Of a stretch of 64,000 bases of DNA, positions 8,049-17,101 are shown piece after piece (within the stretch, counting starts at the first letter, position 1; each line of letters starts with the position of its first letter). The notes under the pieces were generated by a model that was not told the origin of the DNA, searched no databases, and saw only the letters and a list, made by a program, of their open reading frames with translations. The stretch covers positions 1-64,000 of the forward strand of contig CAZDEE010000003.1 of NCBI GenBank assembly GCA_964504595.1, written 5' to 3'. The translations under genes were made by a program, and so were the position numbers. This DNA is from CAG-826 sp964504595 (GTDB lineage: Bacteria > Bacillota_I > Bacilli_A > RFN20 > CAG-826).

Positions 8049-10139
8049 TTATCTTTTCTTCCTTTTTATTGATTTTTTCATTTGATGTCTTGTTTTTTGC
8101 GTTCTTGAATCTAGAAGTTCTAAAGTTATTTCTCCTTTAGCTTTAGTTGCTTCTTTTATTAATACTTTGACCTTTTCTCCTAAAACGAATCTCGTTCCTT
8201 TATGACGTGCGAAAGCAGTTTGTGAATGTTCATCTAAAAGGTAATAATCATTCAATGATTCAAATTTAATTAATCCTGAAAGTCCATTTTCAAGTTCGAC
8301 GAACATGCCACGATTATTCATTCCATCAATATAGCCCACAAAAGATTCTCCAATATGATTTTGCATGTATTCTGCACCTTTAATATCGACAACCTCACGT
8401 TCGATAGTAATTGCTCTTCTTTCTTTAATTGATGTATCTTCCGCTAAAAAGATTAGTAATTCCATCACTTCATTTAATGAAGAAAAATCATTATTAAAAA
8501 TATATTTTCTTAACAAACGATGAACGATTAAATCCGGATATCTTCTAATTGGTGAAGTAAAATGAGTATAACAACTTGAAGCTAAACCGAAATGGCCTCT
8601 ATTCTCTTCATAATATCTCGCTTTTGCTAATGAACGAAGTAATACCTTAGATATAATTTCTTTTTCATCATTTTTCTTGATCTTTGATAAATAATTACTT
8701 AACTCTAATGGTTTTACTGTTAATGAATGAAAAGTAATTGGATAACCCATTTTAGAAGCAAACGCACTAAAAGAATCCATTTTTTTTGCGGTCGGTTTTT
8801 CATGAATTCGATAAATAAATGGAAGATTTCTTTTAAAAATTGTCGTTGCTACGGCTTCATTAGCCGAAATCATTAAATCTTCAATTAATTTTTCTCCTTC
8901 ACCTTGAATCTTCTTTTTAATTTGAATAGGATTTCCATCTTCATCAACAAGTATCTTAATTTCAGGAACAGATAAATCGATAGAGCCTCTTTCTTCTCTT
9001 AACTTTCTGATCTTTAACGATACTTCATGAAGTAATAGAATTTGTTTTTCTAAATCACTTAATGGACTATTTTTATTAATTACTTCATTAACATAAGTAT
9101 ATGTCAATCGATATTTAGAATTAATTACTGAAGGATAAATTTTAGAATCAATCATTTTTCCTTCATGATTAAATTTCATAATACATGATATGGTTAACCG
9201 ATCAACATTTGGATTTAATGAACATATTCCGTTTGATAATAAAAATGGTAGCATCGGAACAACTCGATCAGTAACATATATGGAAGTCCCACGATTTCTA
9301 GCTTCTTTATCTATTGCAATTCCTTCTTTAATGTAATAAGATACATCAGCAATATGTACTCCAACTTCATAACCATCTTCAATCCTTTTTACTGAAACAG
9401 CATCATCTAAATCTCTTGCATCTTCTCCATCTATTGTAACGATAAGTTCATTTCTTAAATCTAATCTTCCTTCTATTTCTTTTTCATCTACTTCAAAAGG
9501 AATATTCAATAATTCATTTTCCACATCGCTATTAAATTCTATCGGTGCGCTGTGTTCAAGAATCACCCTAGTTACATCAATATGAGGAGCGTTCTTACTA
9601 CCTAAAACTTTATTAACTTTAACGGTAAAATTAACTCCTTTTTGTTCAACAATTTCAAAAATAACAATATCTTCTTCTTTTCCATCATATTCTTTTAAAC
9701 GAAAAGAATATCCTAAAGGAGCAACACTAGGACATCTAAGATACCATTTTTTATCAAATATAAAGGTTTCACCAACAATTTCTTTATATTCTCGAGAAAT
9801 TATTTTAACGACCTTTACTCCATAATGATGAACTCGAACATAGACTTTATCATGAATAATTGCCCCATTTAATTCATCTTCTCTAACATATACATCTTCA
9901 TCAGTTTCTAACAATCTAACAAAAGCAAAATCATTTTTAACGCTGACAACTTCTCCTAAAAGAAGTCCTAATGTAAAAGGAGTAACATAATAGTCATCTT
10001 CTTTAATTAAATAACCTTCATTTAAAAGTTGTTGTAATGCTATGGATATAGTTCGGCGAGAATCATTAAAATTAGAGTATATTTCATACTCTTTTACATA
10101 ATTATTTTTCTTAATATAATTCAATAATTTTTCTTTCAT
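8049..10139 (-). CDS. rnr: Ribonuclease R
   Basis: This 696-residue RNB-family 3'-5' exoribonuclease degrades structured RNA and works with SmpB/tmRNA. An N-terminal winged helix (about 1-60) is followed by cold-shock domains, then the RNB catalytic core with DGEDARDLDDAVSV (metal-binding aspartates), HIADVSYYI and FTSPIRRYPDLIVHRLL. A C-terminal S1 domain (GESFVGYIDGMNNRGMFVEL) and a Lys/Arg-rich tail complete the usual RNase R layout and length. secG lies upstream, giving the common order secG-rnr-smpB, with a terminator between secG and rnr. Confidence 0.95.
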   Translation of the reverse strand: MKEKLLNYIKKNNYVKEYEIYSNFNDSRRTISIALQQLLNEGYLIKEDDYYVTPFTLGLLLGEVVSVKNDFAFVRLLETDEDVYVREDELNGAIIHDKVYVRVHHYGVKVVKIISREYKEIVGETFIFDKKWYLRCPSVAPLGYSFRLKEYDGKEEDIVIFEIVEQKGVNFTVKVNKVLGSKNAPHIDVTRVILEHSAPIEFNSDVENELLNIPFEVDEKEIEGRLDLRNELIVTIDGEDARDLDDAVSVKRIEDGYEVGVHIADVSYYIKEGIAIDKEARNRGTSIYVTDRVVPMLPFLLSNGICSLNPNVDRLTISCIMKFNHEGKMIDSKIYPSVINSKYRLTYTYVNEVINKNSPLSDLEKQILLLHEVSLKIRKLREERGSIDLSVPEIKILVDEDGNPIQIKKKIQGEGEKLIEDLMISANEAVATTIFKRNLPFIYRIHEKPTAKKMDSFSAFASKMGYPITFHSLTVKPLELSNYLSKIKKNDEKEIISKVLLRSLAKARYYEENRGHFGLASSCYTHFTSPIRRYPDLIVHRLLRKYIFNNDFSSLNEVMELLIFLAEDTSIKERRAITIEREVVDIKGAEYMQNHIGESFVGYIDGMNNRGMFVELENGLSGLIKFESLNDYYLLDEHSQTAFARHKGTRFVLGEKVKVLIKEATKAKGEITLELLDSRTQKTRHQMKKSIKRKKR

Positions 10140-10182
10140 ATTCTCATCTTCTTTCTATATCTATTTTTGTAGTTTTTTTATC

Positions 10183-10212
10183 AAAATAAAAAAGGGATAT
10201 ACTCCCTTTTCA
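10183..10212 (-). terminator. Intrinsic terminator after secG
   Basis: On the minus strand AAAAGGGA-loop-TCCCTTTT is followed by a T-rich run (TTTTTTATTTT). It lies between the end of secG and the start of rnr and would end most secG transcripts or attenuate read-through into rnr. Confidence 0.75.
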
Positions 10213-10226
10213 ATTCTTACTTTTAA

Positions 10227-10493
10227 TTAAAAAAGCATCATTATTGCCGCGGCTGTTGAGGCAGTAGGTTGAAGTGCCTTTACCAAAAGTGCAACTAAGA
10301 AGAAGATGACTGCAAAAGCAAAAGTAAGCCATGAAATAACAAGTTCAGAACCTCTTTCTTTTGTTTTAGCAAAAACATTTAATCCTCCACCAGTAATCGC
10401 ACCAGAAGCACCTTCTGATTTACCACCTTGAAGAAGGGATAAAATAATAATAATAACCGCAACGATTAAAAAGATAATATCTAACGCTCCCAT
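10227..10493 (-). CDS. secG: Preprotein translocase subunit SecG
   Basis: This small protein has two transmembrane helices: LDIIFLIVAVIIIILSLLQ, then the conserved GGKSEGASGAITGGG cytoplasmic loop, then a second helix. It is the accessory SecYEG subunit. The frame is open six codons further upstream, but AGGAGG falls inside that extension and places the start at the ATG at 10493, giving 88 residues beginning MGALDIIF. The length and loop sequence match SecG. Confidence 0.93.
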   Translation of the reverse strand: MGALDIIFLIVAVIIIILSLLQGGKSEGASGAITGGGLNVFAKTKERGSELVISWLTFAFAVIFFLVALLVKALQPTASTAAAIMMLF

Positions 10494-10682
10494 AAATAAC
10501 CTCCTAATCAACTTTGTAATACATAAGTTCTTTATAATTTTACACTATTTTCTAAAGAAAATAAACATAATTTTTTTACACTAATACCTTTATAGGTGTT
10601 TTTTTATATATTTTTAGAAAAAGCATTTGTTCTGTATATCATATCTATAGTCTATAATGATTAAAAATAATTACTATATATT

Positions 10683-11840
10683 TTAGTTTTTGCTATAAAT
10701 ATCACTAATATCAAGCTTATAAATCATATTATTAATTTGCTTTTGTTTAATAAACATTATCATATAAATTGGTAAATAAACTATTTTATCAATCTTCTCA
10801 ACGTTTCCTTTACATAAAACTATTGCATTTTCCAATACACTACTAAGATTAACAGAAATATCTCCTTGTAATATTTCAAATTGAATATCATTCATTGAAG
10901 CTGAGCATAATAATCCAACATCATTAAAGAATAATTTAAATAAACTATGCTTCTCATTTAATGAAAGAGGCATTGTTGGTGAAGTAACATTAAAACAAGG
11001 TAAAGCAACACCTGCATCAACAAGCCAATTAAAGCTATCTTGATATCTCAATAATCTCGCATTTTTATCAACGCTATTAATCATAAAGCGACGATTCTTT
11101 TGTGATAATTGTGAAGGCATACTATCGTAAATACTTTTTATTTTTAATTTATCAGTATTAGATGAATATTGAGAAATATCCTGACGATATTTCACCAAAA
11201 TTGATTTTTGATAATTTATTACGCGTGCAATATCTTGAGTATCAATAAATACTTGAACAGCTTCTAGCATTCCTCCAACAATGAGATATAAATTAAAAAG
11301 TTTCATCATTGCATTATGTACGCTTGAAGATACTTGCTTTAAATTATTATAGCAATCTTCTAAATAATCAAAAGTTTCCTGTTGAATTCCATTTGCCATT
11401 ATAAATTCTTTAAAAGACATTGGATACATAATATGCTCTTCTTCAAATCCTACCGGCAAAGAAGGAATATCATCAATATTTAGTCCCAAAAGTGATCCAG
11501 ATTCAATATAATCAAATCTGCCATCTTCTACAAGAAATTTAATTGCACTTCGTGCATTTGGACATTTTTGAATTTCATCAAAAAAGATAAGAGTTTTATG
11601 AGACATTAATTTCTTTTTCATAAACGCGGTAATTGCAATAATAATTGTATCAGCATCTAAATCTCCATCAAATATTTCTTTAGCTTTTGGATTTTCAAAA
11701 AAATTAATTTCACAAAAACATTCATAATGTTTCTTTGCAAATTCTCTAACTAATGTTGTTTTTCCAATTTGTCTAGCCCCAAAAATACAAAATGCTTTTT
11801 TATAAGGGTCATTTTTTCCATGATAATAACTTATCTTCAA
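10683..11840 (-). CDS. DUF4143-type AAA+ ATPase with altered C-terminus
   Basis: This 385-residue protein has Walker A FGARQIGKTTLV (about 20-31), Walker B LIFFDEIQKCP and the sensor-like YIESGSLLGL, then the DUF4143 signatures PMSFKEFI, LYLIVGGMLEAV and a FNDVGLL motif. Family members normally continue past the LENAI motif into a nuclease-like GEVDF(I/V) region. Here LENAIVLCKGN is followed by about 50 unrelated hydrophobic residues, so the 3' end looks frameshifted or replaced and activity is uncertain. The gene stands alone between secG and the uvrB cluster and has phased repeats directly before its start. It is a different homologue from the partial one at the window start. Confidence 0.8.
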   Translation of the reverse strand: MKISYYHGKNDPYKKAFCIFGARQIGKTTLVREFAKKHYECFCEINFFENPKAKEIFDGDLDADTIIIAITAFMKKKLMSHKTLIFFDEIQKCPNARSAIKFLVEDGRFDYIESGSLLGLNIDDIPSLPVGFEEEHIMYPMSFKEFIMANGIQQETFDYLEDCYNNLKQVSSSVHNAMMKLFNLYLIVGGMLEAVQVFIDTQDIARVINYQKSILVKYRQDISQYSSNTDKLKIKSIYDSMPSQLSQKNRRFMINSVDKNARLLRYQDSFNWLVDAGVALPCFNVTSPTMPLSLNEKHSLFKLFFNDVGLLCSASMNDIQFEILQGDISVNLSSVLENAIVLCKGNVEKIDKIVYLPIYMIMFIKQKQINNMIYKLDISDIYSKN

Positions 11841-11848
11841 AATCTCTT

Positions 11849-11954
11849 TTTAACATTTTATCGCTTCATTTTGAAAAAAAATGTAACATTTTACGAAAGA
11901 ATATTCAATGTTTTGTAACATTATATAAAGAATTTTTAGGTATTTTGTAACATT
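11849..11954. repeat. Phased TGTAACATT repeats upstream of the DUF4143 ATPase
   Basis: TGTAACATT occurs at 11882-11890, 11914-11922 and 11946-11954, exactly 32 bp apart. A degenerate fourth copy (TTTAACATT) lies near 11849, 33 bp earlier. The first copy is the core of a palindrome, AATGT-A-ACATT (11880-11890). Spacing close to three helical turns puts all copies on one DNA face, in front of the minus-strand ATPase start at 11840. This fits an operator array for a cooperatively binding regulator. Confidence 0.6.
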
Positions 11955-12052
11955 TTATGAATGATTATTATTAATAGAATACTAAAATTAGTATGCATAA
12001 AATTCAAGAAAATACAAATTTTCTTGTTTTCTATATTGAAAATATAATCAAA

Positions 12053-12733
12053 TTAAATCAATATTGTTACAACAAACATCATAATAAATAAACCAATAAT
12101 TACCACCCATGAATAAGGACTATAATCACCAATTAAATCATGAACAATATAATTGCATTCTTCAACTGGCTTTTCTTTAATTATTAACTCTGCTTTATTC
12201 ATTCTATAATTACCAATAATAATCATTAATATTAAGATATCCGAAACTAACACAAAGCCCGTTTGTATTCCCGCTAAAAAGAGAGAAGAACTGTTTTCCG
12301 CTATAGGATTATTATTTAAAATTAAAACTAATATTAATAATCTAGCAATTAAAATAACACTTAACACACCTCCGCCAATAATAAATGTTAGAGGGCATCC
12401 TTTAACGTGCCATTTACTAATTTTATCTAAAGGATAGTTTCCAGTAATATTTTTATATCGATAAATAGCAATAAGAATTATAATTGCCATAATAATAAAT
12501 GGTATTGAAACTAAAGCATAACCATATGAAAATATATTTCTACCTGACTTATAAATCACATCTAAAGCGTAAGATAATAAAGAAAGAATAAATATAATGA
12601 TTCCAAAAATAAAGAAAGTATGCTTTTTAGCTACTGCAATTTCAGGATGATTATAATCATAAACTCTTCTTGTTTCTCCACTATAAACTTTAGGAGTGTC
12701 GCTTTTAAACATTTTTACTTTTTTAAAACTCAT
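12053..12733 (-). CDS. Hypothetical multi-pass membrane protein (226 aa)
   Basis: A charged N-terminal tail (MSFKKVKMFKSDTPKVYSGE) is followed by about five hydrophobic helices, among them FFIFGIIIFILSLLSYAL, LVSIPFIIMAIIILIAIY and a final one at the C-terminus. No family was recognised. It starts 13 bp after uvrB in the same direction, so it is likely the last gene of the secA-prfB-yitT-S41-uvrB series. uvrA, a frequent uvrB neighbour, is not here. Confidence 0.65.
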   Translation of the reverse strand: MSFKKVKMFKSDTPKVYSGETRRVYDYNHPEIAVAKKHTFFIFGIIIFILSLLSYALDVIYKSGRNIFSYGYALVSIPFIIMAIIILIAIYRYKNITGNYPLDKISKWHVKGCPLTFIIGGGVLSVILIARLLILVLILNNNPIAENSSSLFLAGIQTGFVLVSDILILMIIIGNYRMNKAELIIKEKPVEECNYIVHDLIGDYSPYSWVVIIGLFIMMFVVTILI

Positions 12734-12746
12734 ACTTCATTTTCTC

Positions 12747-14720
12747 CTATAATTCCGCTTTTAATTCAAATATTAAATCACGAAGCATTGCCGCTCTTTC
12801 AAAATCAAATTCCTTCGCCGCATTCTTCATTTCTTTTTCTAAAATTTTAATATCTCTTTCAATATCCTTTCGAGATCTCTTTCCACTTTTCTTCTTTAAG
12901 ATATCATCTTGAATATCATCTTCATTTTTCAAAGGTAAACGTATTTCTTTAATTATCGTTTGAGGAATAATACCATGCTCCTTATTATAAGCTTCTTGAA
13001 TTGCTCTTCTTCTTGATGTTTCCTCAATCGCTGTTTTCATTGAATCAGTCATATTATCTGCATACATAATAACCATTCCATTCACATTTCTTGCCGCCCG
13101 ACCTATAATTTGAATAAGAGATCTTGAAGATCTTAAAAAACCTTCTTTATCAGCGTCTAAAATAGCAATTAAAGATACTTCTGGAATATCCAATCCTTCT
13201 CTAAGTAAATTAATACCCACTAAAACATCATATTTACCTTTTCTAAGTTGATAAATAATTTCAGTTCTTTCTAATGTTTTAGTTTCATTATGTAAATATG
13301 CTACTTTAAAGCCTCGATCTTTTAAATAATTTGTTAAATCTTCCGCCATTCTAATAGTTAAAGTAACAATCATTACTCTTTCATTTTTAGCAACTCGAGA
13401 TTCAATTTCCCCCATTAAATCTTCAACTTGGCCCATCGTTTTTCTAACTTCAATAATAGGATCTAATAGACCAGTTGGACGAATAATTTGTTCAACAACT
13501 TCTCCACCTGTTCTTTTTAATTCATAATCTCCTGGTGTCGCTGAAGTACAAATAACTTTATTCATCATCCCTTCAAATTCTTCGAATCTTAAAGGTCTAT
13601 TGTCAAGCGCGGAAGGAAGTCTAAATCCATATTCAACAAGAGTTTGCTTTCGAGAACGATCTCCATTATACATACCTCTTACTTGAGAAAAGGTAACGTG
13701 AGATTCATCAACAACTAAAAGAAAATCAGAAGGAAAATAGTCAAATAGCGTATATGGCTTTTCTCCTTCTTTTCGTCCATCTATATGTCTAGCATAGTTT
13801 TCTATTCCGGGACACATTCCAAACTCTTGCAAGTTCTCGACATCTTGTTTTGTTCTCATTTCTAATCTTTGTTCTTCAAGATATTTATGATTTTCTCTAA
13901 AATATGTCAATCTGTCCATTAATTCTTCTAATATCTTTGAGCAAGCTTTATTAATTCTTTCTCTTGTAGAAGCGTGACCATAAGCTGGGAAAATCGGATA
14001 AGTATTATAGGTATGCATGACTTCACCAGTAACCGGATTAACTAAAGCAATCCGTTCTATTTCATCACCAAAAGTATCGACTTTAACAATTGCTTCATTC
14101 GTTGATGCAGGACATATTTCAATAACATCTCCTCGAACTCTAAACGTTCCTGGAGTAGTATCTAAATTATTTCTTTGATATTGTCCTTCAACAAGTTTTT
14201 GGAATAACTCTTTTCGATCTATTTCTTCTCCCACTCTTAAAGTGAAAGATAAGCTTCGATATTCTTCAGGATCAGTTAAACCATAAATAGACGCTACCGA
14301 AGCTACAACAATAGTGTCTTCTCTTTCTAAAATCGAGTTAATTGCCGAACTTCTCATCATTTCGATTTCTTCATTCATAACCGCGTTTTTATCAATATAA
14401 GTATCTGATGAAGGAAGATAAGCTTCTGGTTGATAAAAATCAAAATTAGAAACAAAGTATTCTACTCGATTATGAGGAAATAGTTCCTTAAATTCACCAT
14501 ACAACTGACTTGCTAATGTTTTATTATGCACAATTACAAGTGTTGGTTTTTGTACCCTTTCTATAACATTAGCAATAGTAAATGTTTTTCCTGTTCCTGT
14601 CGCACCTAAAAGAACTTGAAAATCTTTTCCATCTTCAATTCCTTTTACTAAACTCTCAATCGCGGCAGGTTGATCACCTGTTGGTACATATTTAGATTCT
14701 ATTTTAAACTTAGGTGCCAT
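12747..14720 (-). CDS. uvrB: Excinuclease ABC subunit B
   Basis: UvrB (657 residues) is the DNA-damage-verifying helicase-like subunit of nucleotide excision repair. It shows Walker A GATGTGKTFT (about 39-48), the beta-hairpin region FDFYQPEAYLPSSDTYIDK, Walker B VVDESHVTF, motif V/VI GINLLREGLDIPEVSL and QIIGRAARN. A C-terminal UVR domain (EKEMKNAAKEFDFERAAMLR) contacts UvrC. It is full length and lies downstream of the S41 protease with 25 bp between them. Confidence 0.97.
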   Translation of the reverse strand: MAPKFKIESKYVPTGDQPAAIESLVKGIEDGKDFQVLLGATGTGKTFTIANVIERVQKPTLVIVHNKTLASQLYGEFKELFPHNRVEYFVSNFDFYQPEAYLPSSDTYIDKNAVMNEEIEMMRSSAINSILEREDTIVVASVASIYGLTDPEEYRSLSFTLRVGEEIDRKELFQKLVEGQYQRNNLDTTPGTFRVRGDVIEICPASTNEAIVKVDTFGDEIERIALVNPVTGEVMHTYNTYPIFPAYGHASTRERINKACSKILEELMDRLTYFRENHKYLEEQRLEMRTKQDVENLQEFGMCPGIENYARHIDGRKEGEKPYTLFDYFPSDFLLVVDESHVTFSQVRGMYNGDRSRKQTLVEYGFRLPSALDNRPLRFEEFEGMMNKVICTSATPGDYELKRTGGEVVEQIIRPTGLLDPIIEVRKTMGQVEDLMGEIESRVAKNERVMIVTLTIRMAEDLTNYLKDRGFKVAYLHNETKTLERTEIIYQLRKGKYDVLVGINLLREGLDIPEVSLIAILDADKEGFLRSSRSLIQIIGRAARNVNGMVIMYADNMTDSMKTAIEETSRRRAIQEAYNKEHGIIPQTIIKEIRLPLKNEDDIQDDILKKKSGKRSRKDIERDIKILEKEMKNAAKEFDFERAAMLRDLIFELKAEL

Positions 14721-14745
14721 ACATTCACTCCTATAATTAATACCA

Positions 14746-16146
14746 TTAATAGATATAGCTTTTTATAACTTTTAAATATTTATCAAAAGATAATTCTTGT
14801 AGTAACTGCGATGTTTCTATATTTAATTGTCCACTAGATTCAAGATTATATTCATTTTGAAACGCTTTAACCGCAGATTCAAAAGAGTCATAATTACTAT
14901 CTAAAACAAAATTAATACAGAATAATGCTTTTTCTTTAGCATCTTCATCCATTACTCCCCATTCACCAAAATAATAATAAGCCGCGCTTAAATCATTATC
15001 TGGATGAATACCAATTTTATGAATACAAGTTCCATTTGGAGAAAGAGTTTCCGCAATTGTGCATCTTAATGCAGAACCATCTTCATAATATTTAACCTCT
15101 TGAACAATTCCTTTTCCATAACTTGTAGAACCAATTACTTCAACATCAAAATTATTATCACTAGCTAAATCTTTTAAAGCCATAATGAAGGTTTCACTTG
15201 CAGAAGCAGTATTGCCATCTTGTAAAATACAAAACTTATTAACATTAAACTTTTTATTTTTTTCTGTTTTAAAAGATTCAATTCTACCATCTTTATAACG
15301 ATAGCTTAAAATAGTTGATCCTTTTTTTACAAAAAGACTAGCTAGATTTATTGAAGAAGAAACATATCCTCCACCATTTCCACGTAAATCAATTGTTAAT
15401 TGATTAATATTTGACGACTTGTCTTTTAAGCAATCTTTTAAAATATTTTCAACAATTCTGTCTAAATTAAGAGCTAAAAAAGTATCAATTTTAATTGAAA
15501 TATTAAATCCTTTATTCTCAGTATAATAACTGTTAATTATCTCTGCACCCTTATATTTATATTCACTTCGATTAAACGCAATTTCTTTTCCATCATTTAA
15601 ACGATACATAACAGCATCGTTTTCACCTAACATAGCTTTTCTTGATTCTTCATAAGTCTTATCATTTAATGTTATCCATTCATTATTAATCTTCGATGCA
15701 ACGACAATATCGCCTTCTTTTAATCCTTGATTAAAAGCGGCACTACCTTCATAAACATAAGTAATATAATAATTACCGCCATAATAGCTATATTTAAATC
15801 CTAACCCTTTTTGTTTTACAGATAAATTTTGATCTTCATCTTTAGATGTATAAAAAGTATACGGATCTTCATTATTTACCAATGTTTTAATCGCGTTATC
15901 AATCAATTGATCTTTATCATCATTTTCACCATATAGCCATTCATCAAGCATTATATTATAAATATCTACAAATTTTTGGATATTTTCATCATCATACTTT
16001 TTATATTTATTATGAATTAATTCTCCTCCAAGAATTCCTCCAATAATTAAAAAAGAAATCGAACATATTACAGTTCTAATAAATGATTTCTTTTTAATCT
16101 TATCTATTTCAAATTGCTCTTGCGCACTTAATTTCTTCTTTCCCAT
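14746..16146 (-). CDS. S41 C-terminal-processing protease (CtpA-like), membrane-anchored
   Basis: An N-terminal signal anchor (SFIRTVICSISFLIIGGILG) is followed by a PDZ-like domain (NQGLKEGDIVVA) and an S41 protease core. The catalytic serine lies in DGNTASASETFIMAL and the lysine in STSYGKGIVQE. A C-terminal peptidoglycan-binding-like segment (FESAVKAFQNEYNLESSGQL) ends the protein. The reading frame extends 13 codons further upstream, but AGAGG seven bases before the ATG at 16146 sets the start, giving 466 residues. Such proteases cleave exported proteins outside the membrane; the substrate is unknown. Confidence 0.9.
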   Translation of the reverse strand: MGKKKLSAQEQFEIDKIKKKSFIRTVICSISFLIIGGILGGELIHNKYKKYDDENIQKFVDIYNIMLDEWLYGENDDKDQLIDNAIKTLVNNEDPYTFYTSKDEDQNLSVKQKGLGFKYSYYGGNYYITYVYEGSAAFNQGLKEGDIVVASKINNEWITLNDKTYEESRKAMLGENDAVMYRLNDGKEIAFNRSEYKYKGAEIINSYYTENKGFNISIKIDTFLALNLDRIVENILKDCLKDKSSNINQLTIDLRGNGGGYVSSSINLASLFVKKGSTILSYRYKDGRIESFKTEKNKKFNVNKFCILQDGNTASASETFIMALKDLASDNNFDVEVIGSTSYGKGIVQEVKYYEDGSALRCTIAETLSPNGTCIHKIGIHPDNDLSAAYYYFGEWGVMDEDAKEKALFCINFVLDSNYDSFESAVKAFQNEYNLESSGQLNIETSQLLQELSFDKYLKVIKSYIY

Positions 16147-16156
16147 AATAAAACCT

Positions 16157-17101
16157 CTATTTTTTAGGGCTTGTAAATCCCTCACCTGTTATTTCATGGG
16201 CTTTGGTTACTGAAATAAACGCGGATGGATCAACCTTCTTTATATAATTAATAACCGTTTGATATTGATTTTTAGCAATAACAACCTTGACCATTTTCTT
16301 TTCTTTTGAAGTATATCCTCCAGTAACATCAATAATTGTAGTTCCCCTATCTAAAGTACTATGAACAAAATCCATTATTTCTTTATATTTATCTGAAATT
16401 ACAAAAACAATAAAGCTTTCTGAAGTACTAACAAATACCTTATCAATTAATAAAGCAGTTACAAAAGCTCCTGCGATACCAATTATTCCATTTGCGATAT
16501 CTTTTGATACAAACATACCTACTGCAATAATTGATGAATCAATAATAAATGATGCTGTTGAACATTTTATTTTTAAATATTTTTGAGCGATAAAAGATAA
16601 GGCATCTACTCCTCCAGTAGATCCTCCTCCTTTAAAAGTCAATGCGCATCCTAAACCTACAAAAAAGCTGCCACACAAAGCCGCAAGAAGGGATGTAAGA
16701 CGTGGATCATAATTAACTCCTTCTACCACTTTTTCTAATATTAACCATTCACTTGGTTTTACAACCCGCAAAACAAAAGATAAAAATGCGGTATAAACAA
16801 CAATTGAAAGTAATGTTTTCATTGAAAATTCTTTTCCTAAGAAAATCCAACCGATAATGAATAGCAAAATATTTAAAATTGCCGTAACTATATCTACAAC
16901 AATAACATCTTGACCTTTAAAAAATACTTCTTGAATAATAATTCCTATTCCAGAAATACCTCCGGTAACAATAGTATAAGGAACTAAAAATGAGGCAATA
17001 CCAAATGCTAAACAACAACTTCCAATAATAACAAGAAGATTGCGTTCTATCCATTTTATATAATCTTGTTTTGTATAACCTTTAAAATAATTTTTAATCA
17101 T
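16157..17101 (-). CDS. YitT family membrane protein (DUF161/DUF2179)
   Basis: This 314-residue protein has five to six N-terminal helices, including LVIIGSCCLAFGIASFLVPY, the signature TGGISGIGIIIQ, and LTFKGGGSTGGVDALSFI. A soluble C-terminal DUF2179 domain follows (FVISDKYKEIMDFVHSTLDRG, VTGGYTSKEKKMVKVVI). The family is widespread in Firmicutes and its transport or sensing role is not established. It overlaps the end of prfB by 8 bases, indicating translational coupling. Confidence 0.92.
   Translation of the reverse strand: MIKNYFKGYTKQDYIKWIERNLLVIIGSCCLAFGIASFLVPYTIVTGGISGIGIIIQEVFFKGQDVIVVDIVTAILNILLFIIGWIFLGKEFSMKTLLSIVVYTAFLSFVLRVVKPSEWLILEKVVEGVNYDPRLTSLLAALCGSFFVGLGCALTFKGGGSTGGVDALSFIAQKYLKIKCSTASFIIDSSIIAVGMFVSKDIANGIIGIAGAFVTALLIDKVFVSTSESFIVFVISDKYKEIMDFVHSTLDRGTTIIDVTGGYTSKEKKMVKVVIAKNQYQTVINYIKKVDPSAFISVTKAHEITGEGFTSPKK

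Noticed and set aside
11849..11954. CRISPR array
   Set aside because: The repeat unit is only 9 bases with a 23-base interval that is itself AT-rich and not repeat-like; no cas genes nearby.
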